Part shown: positions 35,741 through 48,676 of the stretch, one piece after another
Position numbering within the stretch: position 1 is the first letter of the stretch
Layout of the letters: every line of letters starts with the position of its first letter
NCBI GenBank assembly: GCA_023055425.1
Contig: JALGPY010000002.1
Location: 153,709,345-153,773,344 of the forward strand
Reading direction: 5' to 3'
Length of the DNA: 64,000 nt
Origin: Linanthus parryae
Lineage: Eukaryota; Streptophyta; Magnoliopsida; Ericales; Polemoniaceae
The notes under the pieces: model-generated
The model's database searches: none
What the model saw: the letters and a program-made list of their open reading frames with translations, nothing else
What the model was told of the DNA's origin: nothing
Position numbers and translations under genes: made by a program

Positions 35741-36449
35741 TATAATGTAAAAAACCGAACTGATTAGCTAATTGGACCACCCATACAAGAACCGGTCAAG
35801 ACCGGCCGGTTCGTGCTTGAATCAGTGACCGGTTCAACCGGTTCATTGGGCGATTTATTTTGAAAAATATTTGCACTTAATGGGAATTTGACCCATGTTG
35901 TGTGTTTGGTTATGAGACTCTTAACCACTGGGCCAACACACATTTTGTTAAGAAAGCGCAAATAAAATATATAAACTAATTGTTTAGTCTTATTTACATT
36001 AAGTTGTCATATTTTTCTGAAATTGTATCAACATCATATTACGAACGCAATTTGAGATCTCACCCATCATATCTAAAAAAAAGTATATATTTCAATTTTT
36101 AATTAAATAATGTTATTTTCAACTAAAATTTATCTAAAATCATTTAATTGCACGTTAAATAGAAAATACTCTTAATTCACATACTCGAGATGATGCTAAT
36201 GTTATTACATGAACTTAGATTATGACATTGTTATAAAAATGAGTTTAGATTAAGTTATCATCATACATTTGACCCATATTTCGATCAAACTTAAGTTATT
36301 CAATCAATTTTAGTTACACTTTTTATATATCTAACATAAAAAACGTTAATATATAATATTAAAAAAATGCGGTCAAACCGGTTGAACCACGGCCTGACCG
36401 TATACCAATGCATCATCGGTTGATGTCATGTCCGGTTTTTAAAACTTTG
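35741..36449. mobile_element. hAT element, CCGGT family, copy 3 (decayed)
   Basis: The right end (CCGGTTTTTAAAACTTTG, to 36449) matches the family terminal repeat and the interior follows the same plan: ACCGGT words, then a tRNA-like module (35882-35935), an AT-rich middle, then CCGGT words. The left end is too eroded to define and no 8-bp duplication was found. It is clearly older than copies 1 and 2. Confidence 0.7.
35882..35935 (-). promoter_or_regulatory. tRNA-like A-box/B-box pair inside hAT copy 3
   Basis: The minus strand has TGGCCCAGTGG (35935-35925, A-box match) followed by a B-box-like GGGTCAAATTCC (35893-35882). The spacing is the same as in copies 1 and 2. Confidence 0.6.
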
Positions 36450-36544
36450 TCCCAATGTAATTCTGAATAAAAGTTTTCTCAAAAAAATGTTGACCCAGTC
36501 GAATCTTATGAGTAACATAAAAACATATATAAATCTGTGATTTA

Positions 36545-37202
36545 GGGCCGTTTGATAAAGTATTTTTTTTTTTTTAGTTTTTCCACCAAATATTTTATTT
36601 AGAATGTTTGTTCTTATTGTACAAAAAAGTGTTTGGTTTGAATGGTATAAATACCACTATTTAAACTTTTTTTTGGAACTTTTGGAATGGCAAAACAACT
36701 AAGTTTTGATTGTTTTTTTCAGTTTTTTCTATTCCAGCTCACCCTGTATTGCCCTCGCACTTTCTTTATATTTTCAAAGTCACCCTAGACCATTCCTTTA
36801 TCAGAGTTATGTCATAGTTTCTCATCTCACTTCATGCTCATACTTCTATTTCGTAAAACAATAAGTTTTGAATTTTGGCATGATTCAAATACAATAATAT
36901 CGTTAATTTTTTATTGAATCCAAATATGAAATTTTGATTTTTGGTATGTTAACTACCTTAATGTGATCTTCAATTTGCTAACTTTCATGAAATCGTTAAC
37001 TTTTCTACTTGGATTTATTCTTGGTGAATCTGTAAAAAAATAGAAGTGAATGGTATATTGATCATTTAGTCCACTCTTTCTAATTTAAAAACCAAACACA
37101 TTCTCTAGTTTTAAATCTAGATTAAAAAATCATCACTAAATACACATTTGTTTAAACATAATCTAAAAAAACAAAAGATTTCCACCACACCAAAACTCAC
37201 CC
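36545..37202. mobile_element. Possible Harbinger-like element next to the kinase promoter
   Basis: The segment is bordered by TTA on both sides (36542-36544 and 37203-37205). It starts GGGCCGTTTGATAAAG and ends with the reverse complement of GGGTGAGTTTTGGTGTGG, the same end style as the element at 32336-32779. The two ends match each other only weakly, so the call is tentative. Confidence 0.4.
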
Positions 37203-37387
37203 TTAATATTTTCTAAGTTCTGATTCTAATCCTCAAAAACAAATCTTCTGATTCAACCCGTTTACACTCCTAATGGGCTACATGATGAAAAGTTGAGAAC
37301 TCACCGTCTGTCTTTTGGCTTCTTCCGCACCTGCGAGGCTGCAATTGTCTCATCCGTGTTCACAACCGACACCATCATCACCACCCA

Positions 37388-37395
37388 TATATAAA
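37388..37395 (+). promoter_or_regulatory. TATA box of the kinase gene
   Basis: TATATAAA lies 119 bases before the ATG. That predicts a start of transcription near 37420 and a leader of about 95 bases. Confidence 0.6.
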
Positions 37396-37481
37396 CATTC
37401 AATTCATTCATTGATTTGAGTATCAATCAATTTACCAAGTCCTAAATTCCTAATTATATCAAACTTACCTCAACAAGATCA

Positions 37482-37499
37482 CACAACAACAACAACAAC
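37482..37499 (+). repeat. (CAA)n in the kinase leader
   Basis: Six CAA units in the predicted 5' leader. CAA-rich leaders are unstructured and are usually favourable to ribosome scanning. Confidence 0.7.
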
Positions 37500-37513
37500 C
37501 CCGATCCATCTCA

Positions 37514-40500
37514 ATGAGTGGCAGCGAAGGAGGCAGCTCCGGCCATTCCGCCGGCGACGCCGTACCGGCACCACCACCAGCGACGACGGCGGCGGCGGCG
37601 GAGAAGAAGAAGGAGAAGGCGAGGGTGAGCAGGACGTCTCTGATACTCTGGCACGCCCACCAGAACGACCTCACCGCCGTGAAGAAGCTCTTGGAGGAGG
37701 ATCGGACTCTCGTCCACGCTAGGGATTACGATAACAGGACTCCCTTGCATGTGGCCTCACTCCATGGTTGGATCGATGTCGCCAAGTGCTTGATTGAGTC
37801 CGGCGCTGATGTCAATGCCCAGGATCGCTGGAAGAACACGGTAAAAATGGGTTTTCAATGCGATTTGATTCTTGATTGTTAGTTAGATCCAACAAGCATT
37901 TGTGGGTTTTGCTTGAAATAGTGAAACACTCAATTGGGTCATCTAAAGGAACCACATATGGTTGGGTTTCAGTACTCTAATCCATTTCTTTCTTTTTTTG
38001 TGTGCCCCAAATCTCTCAACCCAGATACGCACAGAAGGGGTTTGAGCGTTGAATTAGATCATAACTAGAATATATGAGTAAATCATCTCTCATATGTGTG
38101 CTTTCATGGGGCTTCTTGAAGTCATGATGGTTTTCAATAAAAACTTATGTGGTTTCTGAGTTCAAACATAAAGCTATCTTGCTTCAATTTCCACAAACAT
38201 GGTTAATTATTCGTACATTTCTGAGTCGTAGGTTTGTATCGGTGGAGAGCGATGTTACATACAGTCGTGGGTTTTGCTTGAAATGGTGAAACACTCAATT
38301 GGGTCATGTAAAGGAACCACCTATTGCTGGGTTTCAGTACTCCGACCCCTTTCTTTTTTTTGCTCCAAATCTGTCAATCCATATACGCACTAAAGGGGTT
38401 TGAGTGTTCTATTAGATCATAACTAGAATATATGAATAATTCATTTCTCATATGTGTGCTTTCATGGGGCTTCTTGAAGTCACATGATGGTTTTCAATCA
38501 GCAATCCACAGAGAATCTTGGGTTTTCAGTCAGAACTTATGTGGTTTCTGAGTTAAAACTAAAGCTATCTTGCTTTGATTTTCACAAACATGGTGAATTA
38601 TTCGTACATTTCTGAGTCGTAGGTTTGTGTCGATGGAGAGCGAAGTTACATACAGTCTTGGAAGGATTTGGATATATGTCATTTCTCATATGGGTGCTTT
38701 CATGAGGCTTCATGAAGTCAATGTTGGTTTTCAATCACCAATCCACAGGGAGTCTTGGGTTTTCAATTAAAACTCAAGTGGTTTCTGAGTTAAAACTAAA
38801 GCTATCTCGGTTCAATTTCCACACACATGGTGGGTTATTCGTACATTTCCGAGTGGAAGGTTTGTATTGATGGGGAGAGATGTTAGTCTTGTTAGATACA
38901 GTATTGGAAGCAGTTGGTATAGTTTGGTGTTGATTTTGGCCTTGCAATTAATATCTTTGTATTCATATCTCACGCGAGTCTGTAATTTTTGCGAGTGATC
39001 TACACCTGGATAGTGTTCTAAGCGTCTCATCGGGTCTTTAGCCACCATTGGTTGAACACCGGAATCATCTATTTTAGCTTCTTCACAAGCCCTTCACAGT
39101 TTATTCTACAGTCTTGATCCAGCTTTATTGTTCTAATTTAATCCAGCAATTTCACGTTCTGAACTTGATATTTAACTCTTGGCAGCCTCTAGCTGATGCA
39201 GAAGGAGCTAAAAAGCATGCCATGATTGAGTTGTTAAAATCATATGGCGGTCTATCATTTGTAAGTCCAATTCCCTCCTTGCGCTGATTCTGTCATGTGC
39301 TTAAACTTGCACATTCCAGTAGTTTGGACCTTGAAATTCTCAATATTTTCAATGAAAAACATTTGTGTTCTTGTTGGTGAAGTTCATCTGTGTATAACAA
39401 ACATATCCAGAGCTATACAGTTTATGTGTCCTTTTATGGCTTTGAAATGATTACAAGATTGCTATAGTTGCTGGATATTTTGCTAATATCATAAAGCTAA
39501 TTGGAATATAAAGTTCTACTCTACAATCTACATAGTCTCGAGGATGTAAATGTAAGTTCCGTAAATTGTCACTGTCTTAAAATTTACTACTATCAAGGCC
39601 CATCATTTCTGTAGTAGTGTGGACTTTGAAATAATTGACCTCTATGTTTTGTGTTATGGGATGCACGAAGGTGAGTTGTTGGCCATTCAACCATTTGAGT
39701 GTGGCTTCAGAATCACCAACCTCCTAGTTAACTGGGACTTAATGTCTGCATTCAAACCCATCTAACTTGGCAGGCCTACAAATTTAAGTCCACAAAGATC
39801 CTACAATCCTTTGTCCAGTGTCATTTCCATCGCAATGATCTGGTTGCAATCACCAGCAGCATACAATTTTAGAGTACTCTTGTTCCAACTTGGTCTTTGA
39901 GCTCGATTTTATTTAAAATTTTGGATTTGTGGTGTGGGCTGTAAAGCAATAACCTTTAATTGGATTTATTCAACAGAGTAGTGTTTAATTGCTCAAGGAG
40001 AAGTTGTTTCTGATAGTATCAACTACTCTGAAATCTCACAAGAACTTCTTTTGGTTACATATCTAGTTGCCTCTGGCCCTTCACTGTCTGAGACTATTAT
40101 TGAATGTCATTTTTTTTATAATCAGCTGCTCCCTCAGACAATATGACAGGACAGGAATTTTGTTCAACTGTCAAATATTCGTGTTTTCCACCTTATGAGA
40201 AATGGGCACTGCCTTACTTTGAGAGGGCTTCATGAGATTTATATCCATGAAATGCTTGAATCCTACCGACCATATAGCTTGAATCTGAATGTGCACACAC
40301 ATTTGTGAGATTAATTTCTTCAGTATGCTTTGGTTCCTGGTTTCTACATGATATATTATGTAAGAGTCGAGTAACTCTTAAAAAGGATAACATGCCTTCT
40401 GAATTATGTTGTTCATTCTTTGTCCTCTCATGCCATATATTATACTGCAGGGACAAAATGGAAGCCATTTTGAACCGAAGCCTGTTCTACCTCCTTTGCC

Positions 40501-43500
40501 AAACAAGTGCGATTGGGAGATTGAGCCCTCTGAGCTGGATTTCTCGAACTCAGCTACTATTGGAAAGGTAGTATATATATCTGCCATCTATTGCTGCAAG
40601 AGTTGCAGGAAGTACATCTTATTATTCGTATAATCTATTGGTGAATATTTATATCATGGGCATTTTTCGACAGTTCTATTTACTGATGATTTGTGGTATC
40701 CTAAAAGAACTCAAGCTGTGTTATTTTATTACTGACAGAAGAAGTGATCAAGTTGTTAAGAACCGTTCATGTCTACCCTTGACTTCTTAGCGGTTAAACT
40801 TTTTGGTGCCATTGTTTTTATATGGTGGAATTATTCTTACAAAACCCCATGGCAAAGAAGTATTTTATCATATTTAATGTGAAACAATCTGTCTAGGGAC
40901 TCCTTAATCATTGAGGTTATGCATCTGATAAAGTATATATATAAATGAGTCCACTTATCTCTAAGGAAAATGCTCCCCATAGGGGAAAAAGGTTTTATTT
41001 ATTCAGTTTTACTTCCTAGAGGCTCAGGTGAGATTGTGTTTTTCTGCCTCTTCAAGAGTTCCAAGTTTAAAAAACTGTAGGGATTTCTGTGCTATCAAAC
41101 TGTTTCTGTAAAAAAAGCTGCAAGGGACCATAATACCTATGGAGCTATATTTTCCTGCTAGATATATTAAAGTATGATAGACTTACTCCACATTTTGCAA
41201 AGTTCTCGTATATGATCATTTTTCTTGTAACTTAATCATAATGTGAAGGGTATAGGTCTTCCACTAATTTCTGTTCTTACCTTTCTGCATCATGCTTACT
41301 AGTTATTAGTATGAATCTCATGATTACTTTATGGACTGGTCGCTCTCAGGGCTCTTTCGGTGAGATTCTAAAAGCATATTGGCGGGGAACACCTGTAGCT
41401 GTTAAACGCATCCTTCCAAATCTTTCAGATGATAGATTGGTGATGTAAGTTCCAGTTGCTTTATCCAGTTATCTTTACTTGACTGCATTTTACTGTCAAG
41501 AGCATGACTAGGCAGCCTGCGTAATCTGGTAGACAAGATGAAAATATACTCTACTCAAATTCACTTTATGCTCTTCTTATACGTACTTGAGCAGCATTTT
41601 CAGAGAGACATCATTGCACTATTATTATTCGAGTAAAATTACTCTTTATTTCTCTAAATGAAGACTTCTTTCATGTTATTCTTATCTTACACAGTCAAGA
41701 TTTCCGGCATGAGGTGAATTTGCTAGTGAAACTCCGCCACCCTAATATAGTCCAATTCCTTGGAGCTGTAACTGAACGAAAGCCATTGATGTTGATTACT
41801 GAGTATCTGCGGGGGGTAAGTGAACTAGCAATTTTTCTTGATTGTGTGACAAAGTAGACTTGTTCCATTTTCTCATAAAACATTACTTTTGATGCTTAAC
41901 GTAGATTAGTGATAACATTTTGCAGGGTGACCTTCATCAGCATCTAAAGAAAGAGGGTGCTCTTAGTCCGTCAACTGCTATAAACTTCGCATTAGACATT
42001 GCCAGGTACTTTATGTTACGACTCTCTTCAACTGTATATATCCTTCATGATGTATGTAAAATAACTTAGTTGTTTTGAAATAACAATCTATGTTTGAAGT
42101 TGCCCTGGATTCGAGTGTACATTCCAATGTTCGTGTTATTTCATCGAAAGGAAAAATGTTTCGACTTTCAATTCATTTGAGAAGAAGATCAATCTATCCT
42201 CCACACCGCACCTATTCTGATGCTCACCGTGACCTTTCCGATGAACTTGCTTATAGTTTTCAAAAGCCCCTTATCTAAGCCCTATTCTTGTTATTAGAAG
42301 CTGTAAAGTACGTCAAAACCTCATATACACCATTACAGTAGGAGTTTGATTGAAATTTTCTCTTAGAAAGTCATGAGCGTCGTGTGCTTTGTTTTCATTT
42401 GGCTATTGTAGTACAGGGAATGGATTCTGACGTTCTGAATCTTCATGGAGTGAAATTGCTAGAACTGGGACTAGAAGTATAGATACATAAGTCACCAAGT
42501 GGGAAGCTTCAAGGATGAAATTGGAGTTAACCATGTTTATCGGTCTTTTCTCAAAGAAAGTTTTGCCAACATCTGACCAAAAAAGATTTAGATCTGCTCC
42601 AAGAGTAATATTTCTGTACTGTTCCTATTTTTCTGGTATTAGAGATACGATGTCTATTTTCTAGAGCGGTCGGTTTTTCCTTCGTCGTCATAGTACCACC
42701 TACTCTCCTACACTGAACCATCTATTTTCTAGTGCGATTTCAAGTATTTGCATTCTAATTAGAGTGGTTGGTTTTCCATATACAATTCACAGCTATAACT
42801 ATAACGGTTACATTGTACTAGTGGCAAAATGCCATTTTAATTTGAATGTGTTTGTTCTTTGTGTGATCAGAGGCATGGCTTATCTTCACAATGAACCAAA
42901 CGTCATCGTTCACAGGGACCTAAAGCCAAGGTTAGTTTGTCTATATCTGACTTCAAATAATAATTTATTTTTTTCGGTGCACATTTGTACAGTTGGGTTC
43001 TGGGCTACTGTCTCTGACTTCTTACTTGTGGTTGGTGAATCTGGAACTTGTTTCAGGAACGTTCTTCTTGTCAACTCAAGTGCAGATCATTTAAAAGTTG
43101 GGGATTTTGGATTGAGCAAACTCATCAGGGTTCAAAATTCTCACGATGTCTACAAAATGACCGGAGAAACTGGAAGCTGTGAGTGTTGTGTTACACATAA
43201 TAACTTGCTTTCATTTTCAATGCTATGGGAACTTCCCAACCTGAAATTTCTTTGTACTCTCTTGACATGAAACAAAAGATCGGTACATGGCTCCTGAAGT
43301 TTTCAAGCACCGGAAGTATGATAAGAAAGTTGATGTTTTCTCTTTTGCTATGATACTATATGAGGTAATTATCATTCTCTTCCAACTTCAAAGCTGCTAT
43401 AACTGACTGAACTAAGATTCTAATCATATTGTTATTGCTGGTACAGATGCTTGAAGGCGACCCACCTCTCTCTAACTACGAACCTTATGAAGCAGCCAAG

Positions 43501-44006
43501 TATGTGGCAGATGGACACAGACCAATGTTCAGGGCTAAAGGTTACCTACCTGACCTGAAAGAGTAAGTCAATGGCAACTTAACTTTTAATACTTGAAGAT
43601 ATGGATTGCAGTTGAGGAACACCTTCAACTAGATATTTTGTAGGATAGTTTTTGCCCTGTAGTTTCAGTCCTAGACTACTAATCTAGCAAGTTTAGAGTT
43701 AAAAATCACTCAAAAAGTCGCTGAACATAATTTACCAAGTGATGTAGTCCTCAATAGCCAGGCAGCTTGGGCATTAATATGATTCATGTTGTTGTGTGGA
43801 TATACTTTTTAAAAACGGGGTGAAGCAGTGGGATATACATGTCCCTTGCAATTAGACAAATTATAAACTTTGTTTAGAACAATGTTCTATGCATAGTGTT
43901 TAAAACCAGGCTACACGTTAAAGCGGTGGAGAGGCTTGGCCACCGGGTCAAGCAAAAGTTAATAGATATCTGAGAAAATTAGAATATAAGAGTTAAAATA
44001 TATACA

Positions 44007-44051
<45 letters not shown>

Positions 44052-45633
44052 ACTATACACTTATATCGTCTAGTTCTATTGTCTCTACTCTAAGTTTCGA
44101 AGTGGTCTTTCTCTTCCTCGTGTATCGCCATGTATCGGGATTTGGGACCAAGTCACATAACTAAAACAAAATAGTTGAGTAAATTGATGAAGTTATGAGG
44201 TTAATGTTGATATTGGCCCTGTTTGGGTTAGTATTTTTTGGAGTTTAGTTTAGTATAATCTGGGGTGTTCGGATGTTTTATTTGTCCAAACCGGTGGGAG
44301 GCTGAAGAGGACCAGGGGACTGGCCCTTAAAAAAAGATGAAATTCCATTTTGTTTTTGTGAGAATCCGAGACGGTGGGAGGGTGAAGAGGGCCAGGGCAT
44401 TGGTCCTTGAGAAAAGGGTCAGTTACATTTTACCCACCTTCAGTATATATGGTGATGCGCCACTTCCTTCTTAAGTTTCAAAACCCACATAATGCCACCT
44501 CAATCAGAAACTGGGACAATTTCCGGCCGAATTCTTTCATTATTTGACGTTAATGAGGGGCAAAGTGGTCTAATAAAAATCTATGAACTTGAAGACTCCG
44601 CTTCCTCTATAATCCCAGATTGTGGCAACCACCAACACCATCACCGCCGCTTCAACTACCGATTCGACTCCAACTCGAGAACTTCTTAGTTTTTGCTTGT
44701 TTAGGGCACCGGATTCTACAGAAAACCAATGTGCGCATCAGAATAAATGCTGTCTGCCTCCCAACTATTTAAACTTTAAAAGCAGGATTATTGATGCTTT
44801 GAAAATCCGAAAAACCATGGTAGCCTAATAACCTCATTATTTCACTAGCTTATCGCACTCAGGCATCATGCATGTAAGTTATATAAATGTATACCAGTAT
44901 ATATACTATTGCTTTCATACGAAAGGCATTTTGCAAGTGCGTGGCCTGGTGGTAAGAGAAGACGTTCTCTGACCACAGGTTGCCTGGTCGAGAAACATGG
45001 AGGATATGTACTTTTTTGAATAAAGTCGGAACTGCGGTTCAATAGCTTGTTGAAGTCACCAGTTCAGCTAAATAATCACTCGTTTCTCTGTCTGTGCCCT
45101 TGTACGGATGCATTTTCGAGCCATCTAGTAGACTGGGCTAATGGCAGATCCAGTTCACCAAATTCCCGACGAAGCGGCCTGTTTGGTCCTAATTTAATAA
45201 TTATTGTTTCAAGAAAGAAAGAAAAAGGGTATATCCTTACCAACAATGTTTGGCACAACTGGTAGATGGTTAGGTCCCTTAAGATTGATGTATAGGGTTC
45301 CAAGTTTTGGTGCTTGCGGATGGAAAATGACTTTGTTGGGAGAGGCAATACCCACTTCGGCCTGAGCACACAAAAAAGGGTGTCTTTGCAGTGTGTGGCT
45401 GTTCTTTTAACCCATGATTTGTAGCTGTTTCAATGTATGACACAAGTTAGAGGACTTAACAGAACAATGCTGGGCTGATGTCAGTAACGATCGAAATTTT
45501 CAGGTTAACAGAACAATGCTGGGCTGCAGACATGAACAAAAGACCTTCCTTTCTGGAGATTCTCAAGAGGCTTGACAAGATTAAAGAATCGGTATCATCA
45601 TCAGATCACCATTGGCATCTCTTCGCTTCATGA
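37514..45633 (+). CDS. VIK: Ankyrin-repeat Raf-like protein kinase (VIK / ILK type), eleven exons
   Basis: A cytosolic Ser/Thr kinase of the plant integrin-linked/Raf-like group; the Arabidopsis relative VIK works in vascular brassinosteroid/auxin signalling and vacuolar sugar transport. Exons: 37514-37840, 39186-39260, 40451-40567, 41350-41444, 41695-41815, 41926-42005, 42871-42930, 43057-43178, 43279-43364, 43447-43562, 45504-45633; all introns GT-AG; 442 aa (VIK is about 438). An Ala/Pro/Lys-rich N-terminus (1-38) is followed by ankyrin repeats (about 42-134, RTPLHVASLHGW) and the kinase domain (about 165-430) with GKGSFG (172-177), Lys192 in VAVKR, Glu211, HRDLKPRN (286-293), DFG (308-310) and APE (337-339). 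All catalytic residues are present, so it should be active. Intron 10 holds a copy of the start of exon 11. Confidence 0.96.
37902..38886 (+). repeat. Tandem repeat in kinase intron 1
   Basis: Units of about 365 bp start at 37902 and 38267 (each with GTGGGTTTTGCTTGAAAT and AACACTCAATTGGGTCAT). A third, partial unit covers about 38675-38886 and repeats only the second half (GTGCTTTCATG.GGCTTC, GTGGTTTCTGAGTT). Identity is high between units 1 and 2 and lower for unit 3. Confidence 0.85.
43997..44050. repeat. (TA)n microsatellite in kinase intron 10
   Basis: TA repeats with two TACATA interruptions. Confidence 0.9.
44293..44417. repeat. Direct repeat in kinase intron 10
   Basis: A segment of about 43 bp beginning GGTGGGAGGCTGAAGAGG at 44293 recurs at 44373 as GGTGGGAGGGTGAAGAGG, 80 bases on. 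A CpG-poor, gene-fragment-like stretch follows (44480-44830), but no protein is recognised. Confidence 0.55.
44939..45005 (+). repeat. Possible tRNA-like SINE fragment
   Basis: GTGGCCTGGTGGTAAGAG resembles an A box and TTGCCTGGTCGAGAA loosely resembles a B box about 40 bases later. No duplication or tail was found, so it is weak. Confidence 0.3.
45456..45477 (+). repeat. Duplicated fragment of kinase exon 11 inside intron 10
   Basis: A 22-base identity with 45505-45526, the first coding bases of exon 11, only 49 bases upstream of the real exon. Splicing to the copy would put a stop in frame within a few codons, because the copy is followed by GATGTCAG instead of the exon continuation. Confidence 0.85.
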
Positions 45634-46908
45634 CACTGCGGAACAAACAAAACTGAGTTTGGGAAGACACAATTGTTATTCGACTCTCCCAGAGGAGGGA
45701 CCATGTGTGGGTTGCATTGATAGGTCTGTGAATAGACTCTCTGGTGGGGTGAGTTTGCAAGAGCTTAGGCGGGACTGATCTTTGACGGTGCTGTCTTGTG
45801 TATTGTTAACACAAATCTTATTTCACAGAAACTCTCTATTTTCATACAGCAGTGACATAGTTCTTCTGATCTTGGAATAGGCCCAGCAAAGGGTTATATC
45901 AAAATTATTTTCCCTTCTTCTTAACTGTATGCTGTAATAGTATGAATTTTGTTCGGTTAGCTCTATCTGAACAGTATACCGAAGTACAGAGCCATTCGCT
46001 TTGTATTGCTTTCAGAAACAACAGATAATGTTCCTCATAATAAATGTTCCTCATAATAAATATCACAAGATTTGATTTTGACTGTCGAATTGTCTTTTGG
46101 ACAGCTTTGAAGTTCGTATGATTGTAAAACAACATACCTAGATACTCTCAACCCTTGTACTAACATCACAAATGTGACCTAGGTTGTGCCATAGCATACA
46201 AAATTTAGTGGAAAGTTTGCATGGGATCAAATGCAAATTAAGGATATTTGTAAAATCATTCTTGTTTCCAGCATTGAGAAAATGTTACCCATATCGTGCA
46301 TCAAAGTCGTGGAGTCATTTGCATCGAAATTTGGATCAAGTCTTCTACGGCTACTAGTAACATACCAAAATAAGCAGCAGATACAGTTTTCAGGCTTCTG
46401 TTGCCCTTTCTGTGGTTATAAATGGGTTCATATAAAGCTCCAACCTGTTCAGAAGACCTCAGAAGAAGCATGCGAAGCTGAACAAACATGGTTTCACTGA
46501 TGTTGATTGTTAGCCATTTTCACCGAGAAGGGACTAAGCTCATTTTATTGATAGGGATGAGATCGGTAATGGTTCATGATCTGATGGTGTCGTTTCGTGT
46601 TCTATTTCCATTCTCAACGTGACATCAAAGAAAACTCAAAAGCACTGCAGGAACCTAAATTATTCTAGCGCTGCTAATATTCTCTGCAAACTATGATTAA
46701 AAGTTCACATATTCTCTTTTAAAAGCGGATAAGTAAAATAATAAAGTTACACACAAAATGCTCTTCCAGAGTTTGTCTAACTTTTGCTACATGTTCATTC
46801 TCAATAACTCAGACTCATTTGAAATTAGAATTGACACTGATGATGTTCCTTTAAAATGTGATTGATGGAAAATTGTACATTAGACCACAAAGGGTAAGCG
46901 AGGTAGGC
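45634..46908. other. Convergent intergenic region between kinase and p24 genes
   Basis: This contains the 3' ends of both transcripts. AATAAA-like signals occur in a 16-bp tandem duplication (ATGTTCCTCATAATAA, about 46028-46059) for the plus strand, and at 46544-46549 (minus-strand AATAAA) for p24. No other gene is seen. Confidence 0.5.
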
Positions 46909-48638
46909 TTAGATTATCTTCTTCTTTTCGAAGAAACTCTTCAAATGCCACAGCTGCAAACCTGCTACTGATAAGCAGACAGTAAGTGAAAGGAAACTCA
47001 ACCACGCCATCTTTGAGTTGGTCGATTTGTTGAGCTCCTGCATCTCTTCCTCCCTGAAAGTAAACATGGGGTTTTTGTGAATCACTCGTAAAAAGTTGAC
47101 ATCATTCCAAAGAAAGGTAAAGATGATTATTAGGCAGTAAGTGTTTTTTGCTGTACCTTTCTCGGAGGTAAAACATCTCATCATGAATAGATGTAACCGT
47201 CTCATACAGTTTCTTCAGCTCTACTTCCATGGCCTAGAATAGAAAACAGCACTCAGTTAAAGTACTGTAAGAGCTAAAGTAACGTGGTTGAAAACGAAAC
47301 CAGTTCTGCAATCTTCCACTAGCAAGTTGTGAATCTAGAATAGGTTCAAGCCTGGGTTGCTCTGGAATACATTAAATGGAAATATAATAACCGATTCTAC
47401 AACGCCTGAAAGTTATTATCTTCATAATACAGGATTGATTGATATATGAACAAGATAATATTTTGTAATCAAGGGAAAAAACAAGTTTATCCAAGCAGTG
47501 AACACCACATATCACTCAATCCTGTAAGAGTGTGTGTGACACACATCTCACGAGAAGTGTCCGTGACTTAATACCTTCACCTGACTACTCACAATATATC
47601 ACACAAGTCATGCATTCTACTAAAAATGTATCACATCAGGAAAACACAAATTCTTTATTCCTTCCCAGGCATTCATATATTCATGTGCTGACTACTGACA
47701 TTTATTGCGCAAATATATGGTCCCTCTTCCATTTTACACAGCATAGTTATGGCGTTTAAACTAAACTAACTGAAACATTCTTGTGTTAGGTGCTCGCTAC
47801 TTCTCAGTTGTCAATAATGAAAGCATCTTATTCGAGGCTACATGATGTGCTCCTAAAAACCTGTATATCACAGGAATATGGAAGAGTCCAAAGTAAGGAG
47901 GAACTTGGGACTATATTTTACTTGAGGGAAGTATTGGATTAGCCAAGGAAAAGGTTAGTTTACACTGCTTCCTCCTTACGCAACTACTACTAGCTAATTT
48001 GTCAACTTCAAAGGGATGTCATGTGTTAGTGGTTCGACACATACTACAAGTTTGCCAAGTACCAAGTTTTCTTACATTCGCAACAAGGCATCCTACAGTC
48101 TTACACCAAACAATGCCACACGGACTCTGCACTACAAATGGAACTATTGGCTATTTATCACGGCTTACTTTATGCACATTATAATTCCATACGACATATT
48201 ACTCTCTATACTGACAGCTTAATTGCATTTTCCTTAATACAGGGGAATGAACAAGTTTCTTATAGGGACGCACCGCTTTTGGAGCACATAATGCAGCAGA
48301 GCAGGAACTTTCAAGAATGTGTAATAGCTAAAGTTCCTCGTCGCTTAGTTTCGGTAGCTCATCGTCTTGCTAAATCAGCTAGTGTGTATAATGGTTCTTA
48401 GCTTCCAGGGACATTTTGCTGTTTATATTCCTCTGGTAGCGACTAGCTTGTAAGGTAGCAATAGTTTGCCAATGGGTTTTAGCTTCCAGGGACATTTTGT
48501 TGTTTCATACTCCTCTTGTAGCTAGCTATATGTATGTTAACAAGTAGTATGTTTGCTAGGACGATGAGTCGTTTGCTTACTTTGTATCCTGCTCGGTGCG
48601 GTTCCCTTAGTTATTAATGAAATTTCTTACCGTTTTAT

Positions 48639-48676
<38 letters not shown>

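Noticed and set aside
42764..43270. A separate small kinase gene on the plus strand
   Set aside because: It is exons 7 and 8 of the VIK-type kinase read through the introns; the motifs join in frame to the other exons.
44492..44828. Small overlapping frames in kinase intron 10
   Set aside because: No domain, no splice support, and they lie within an intron between confirmed exons.
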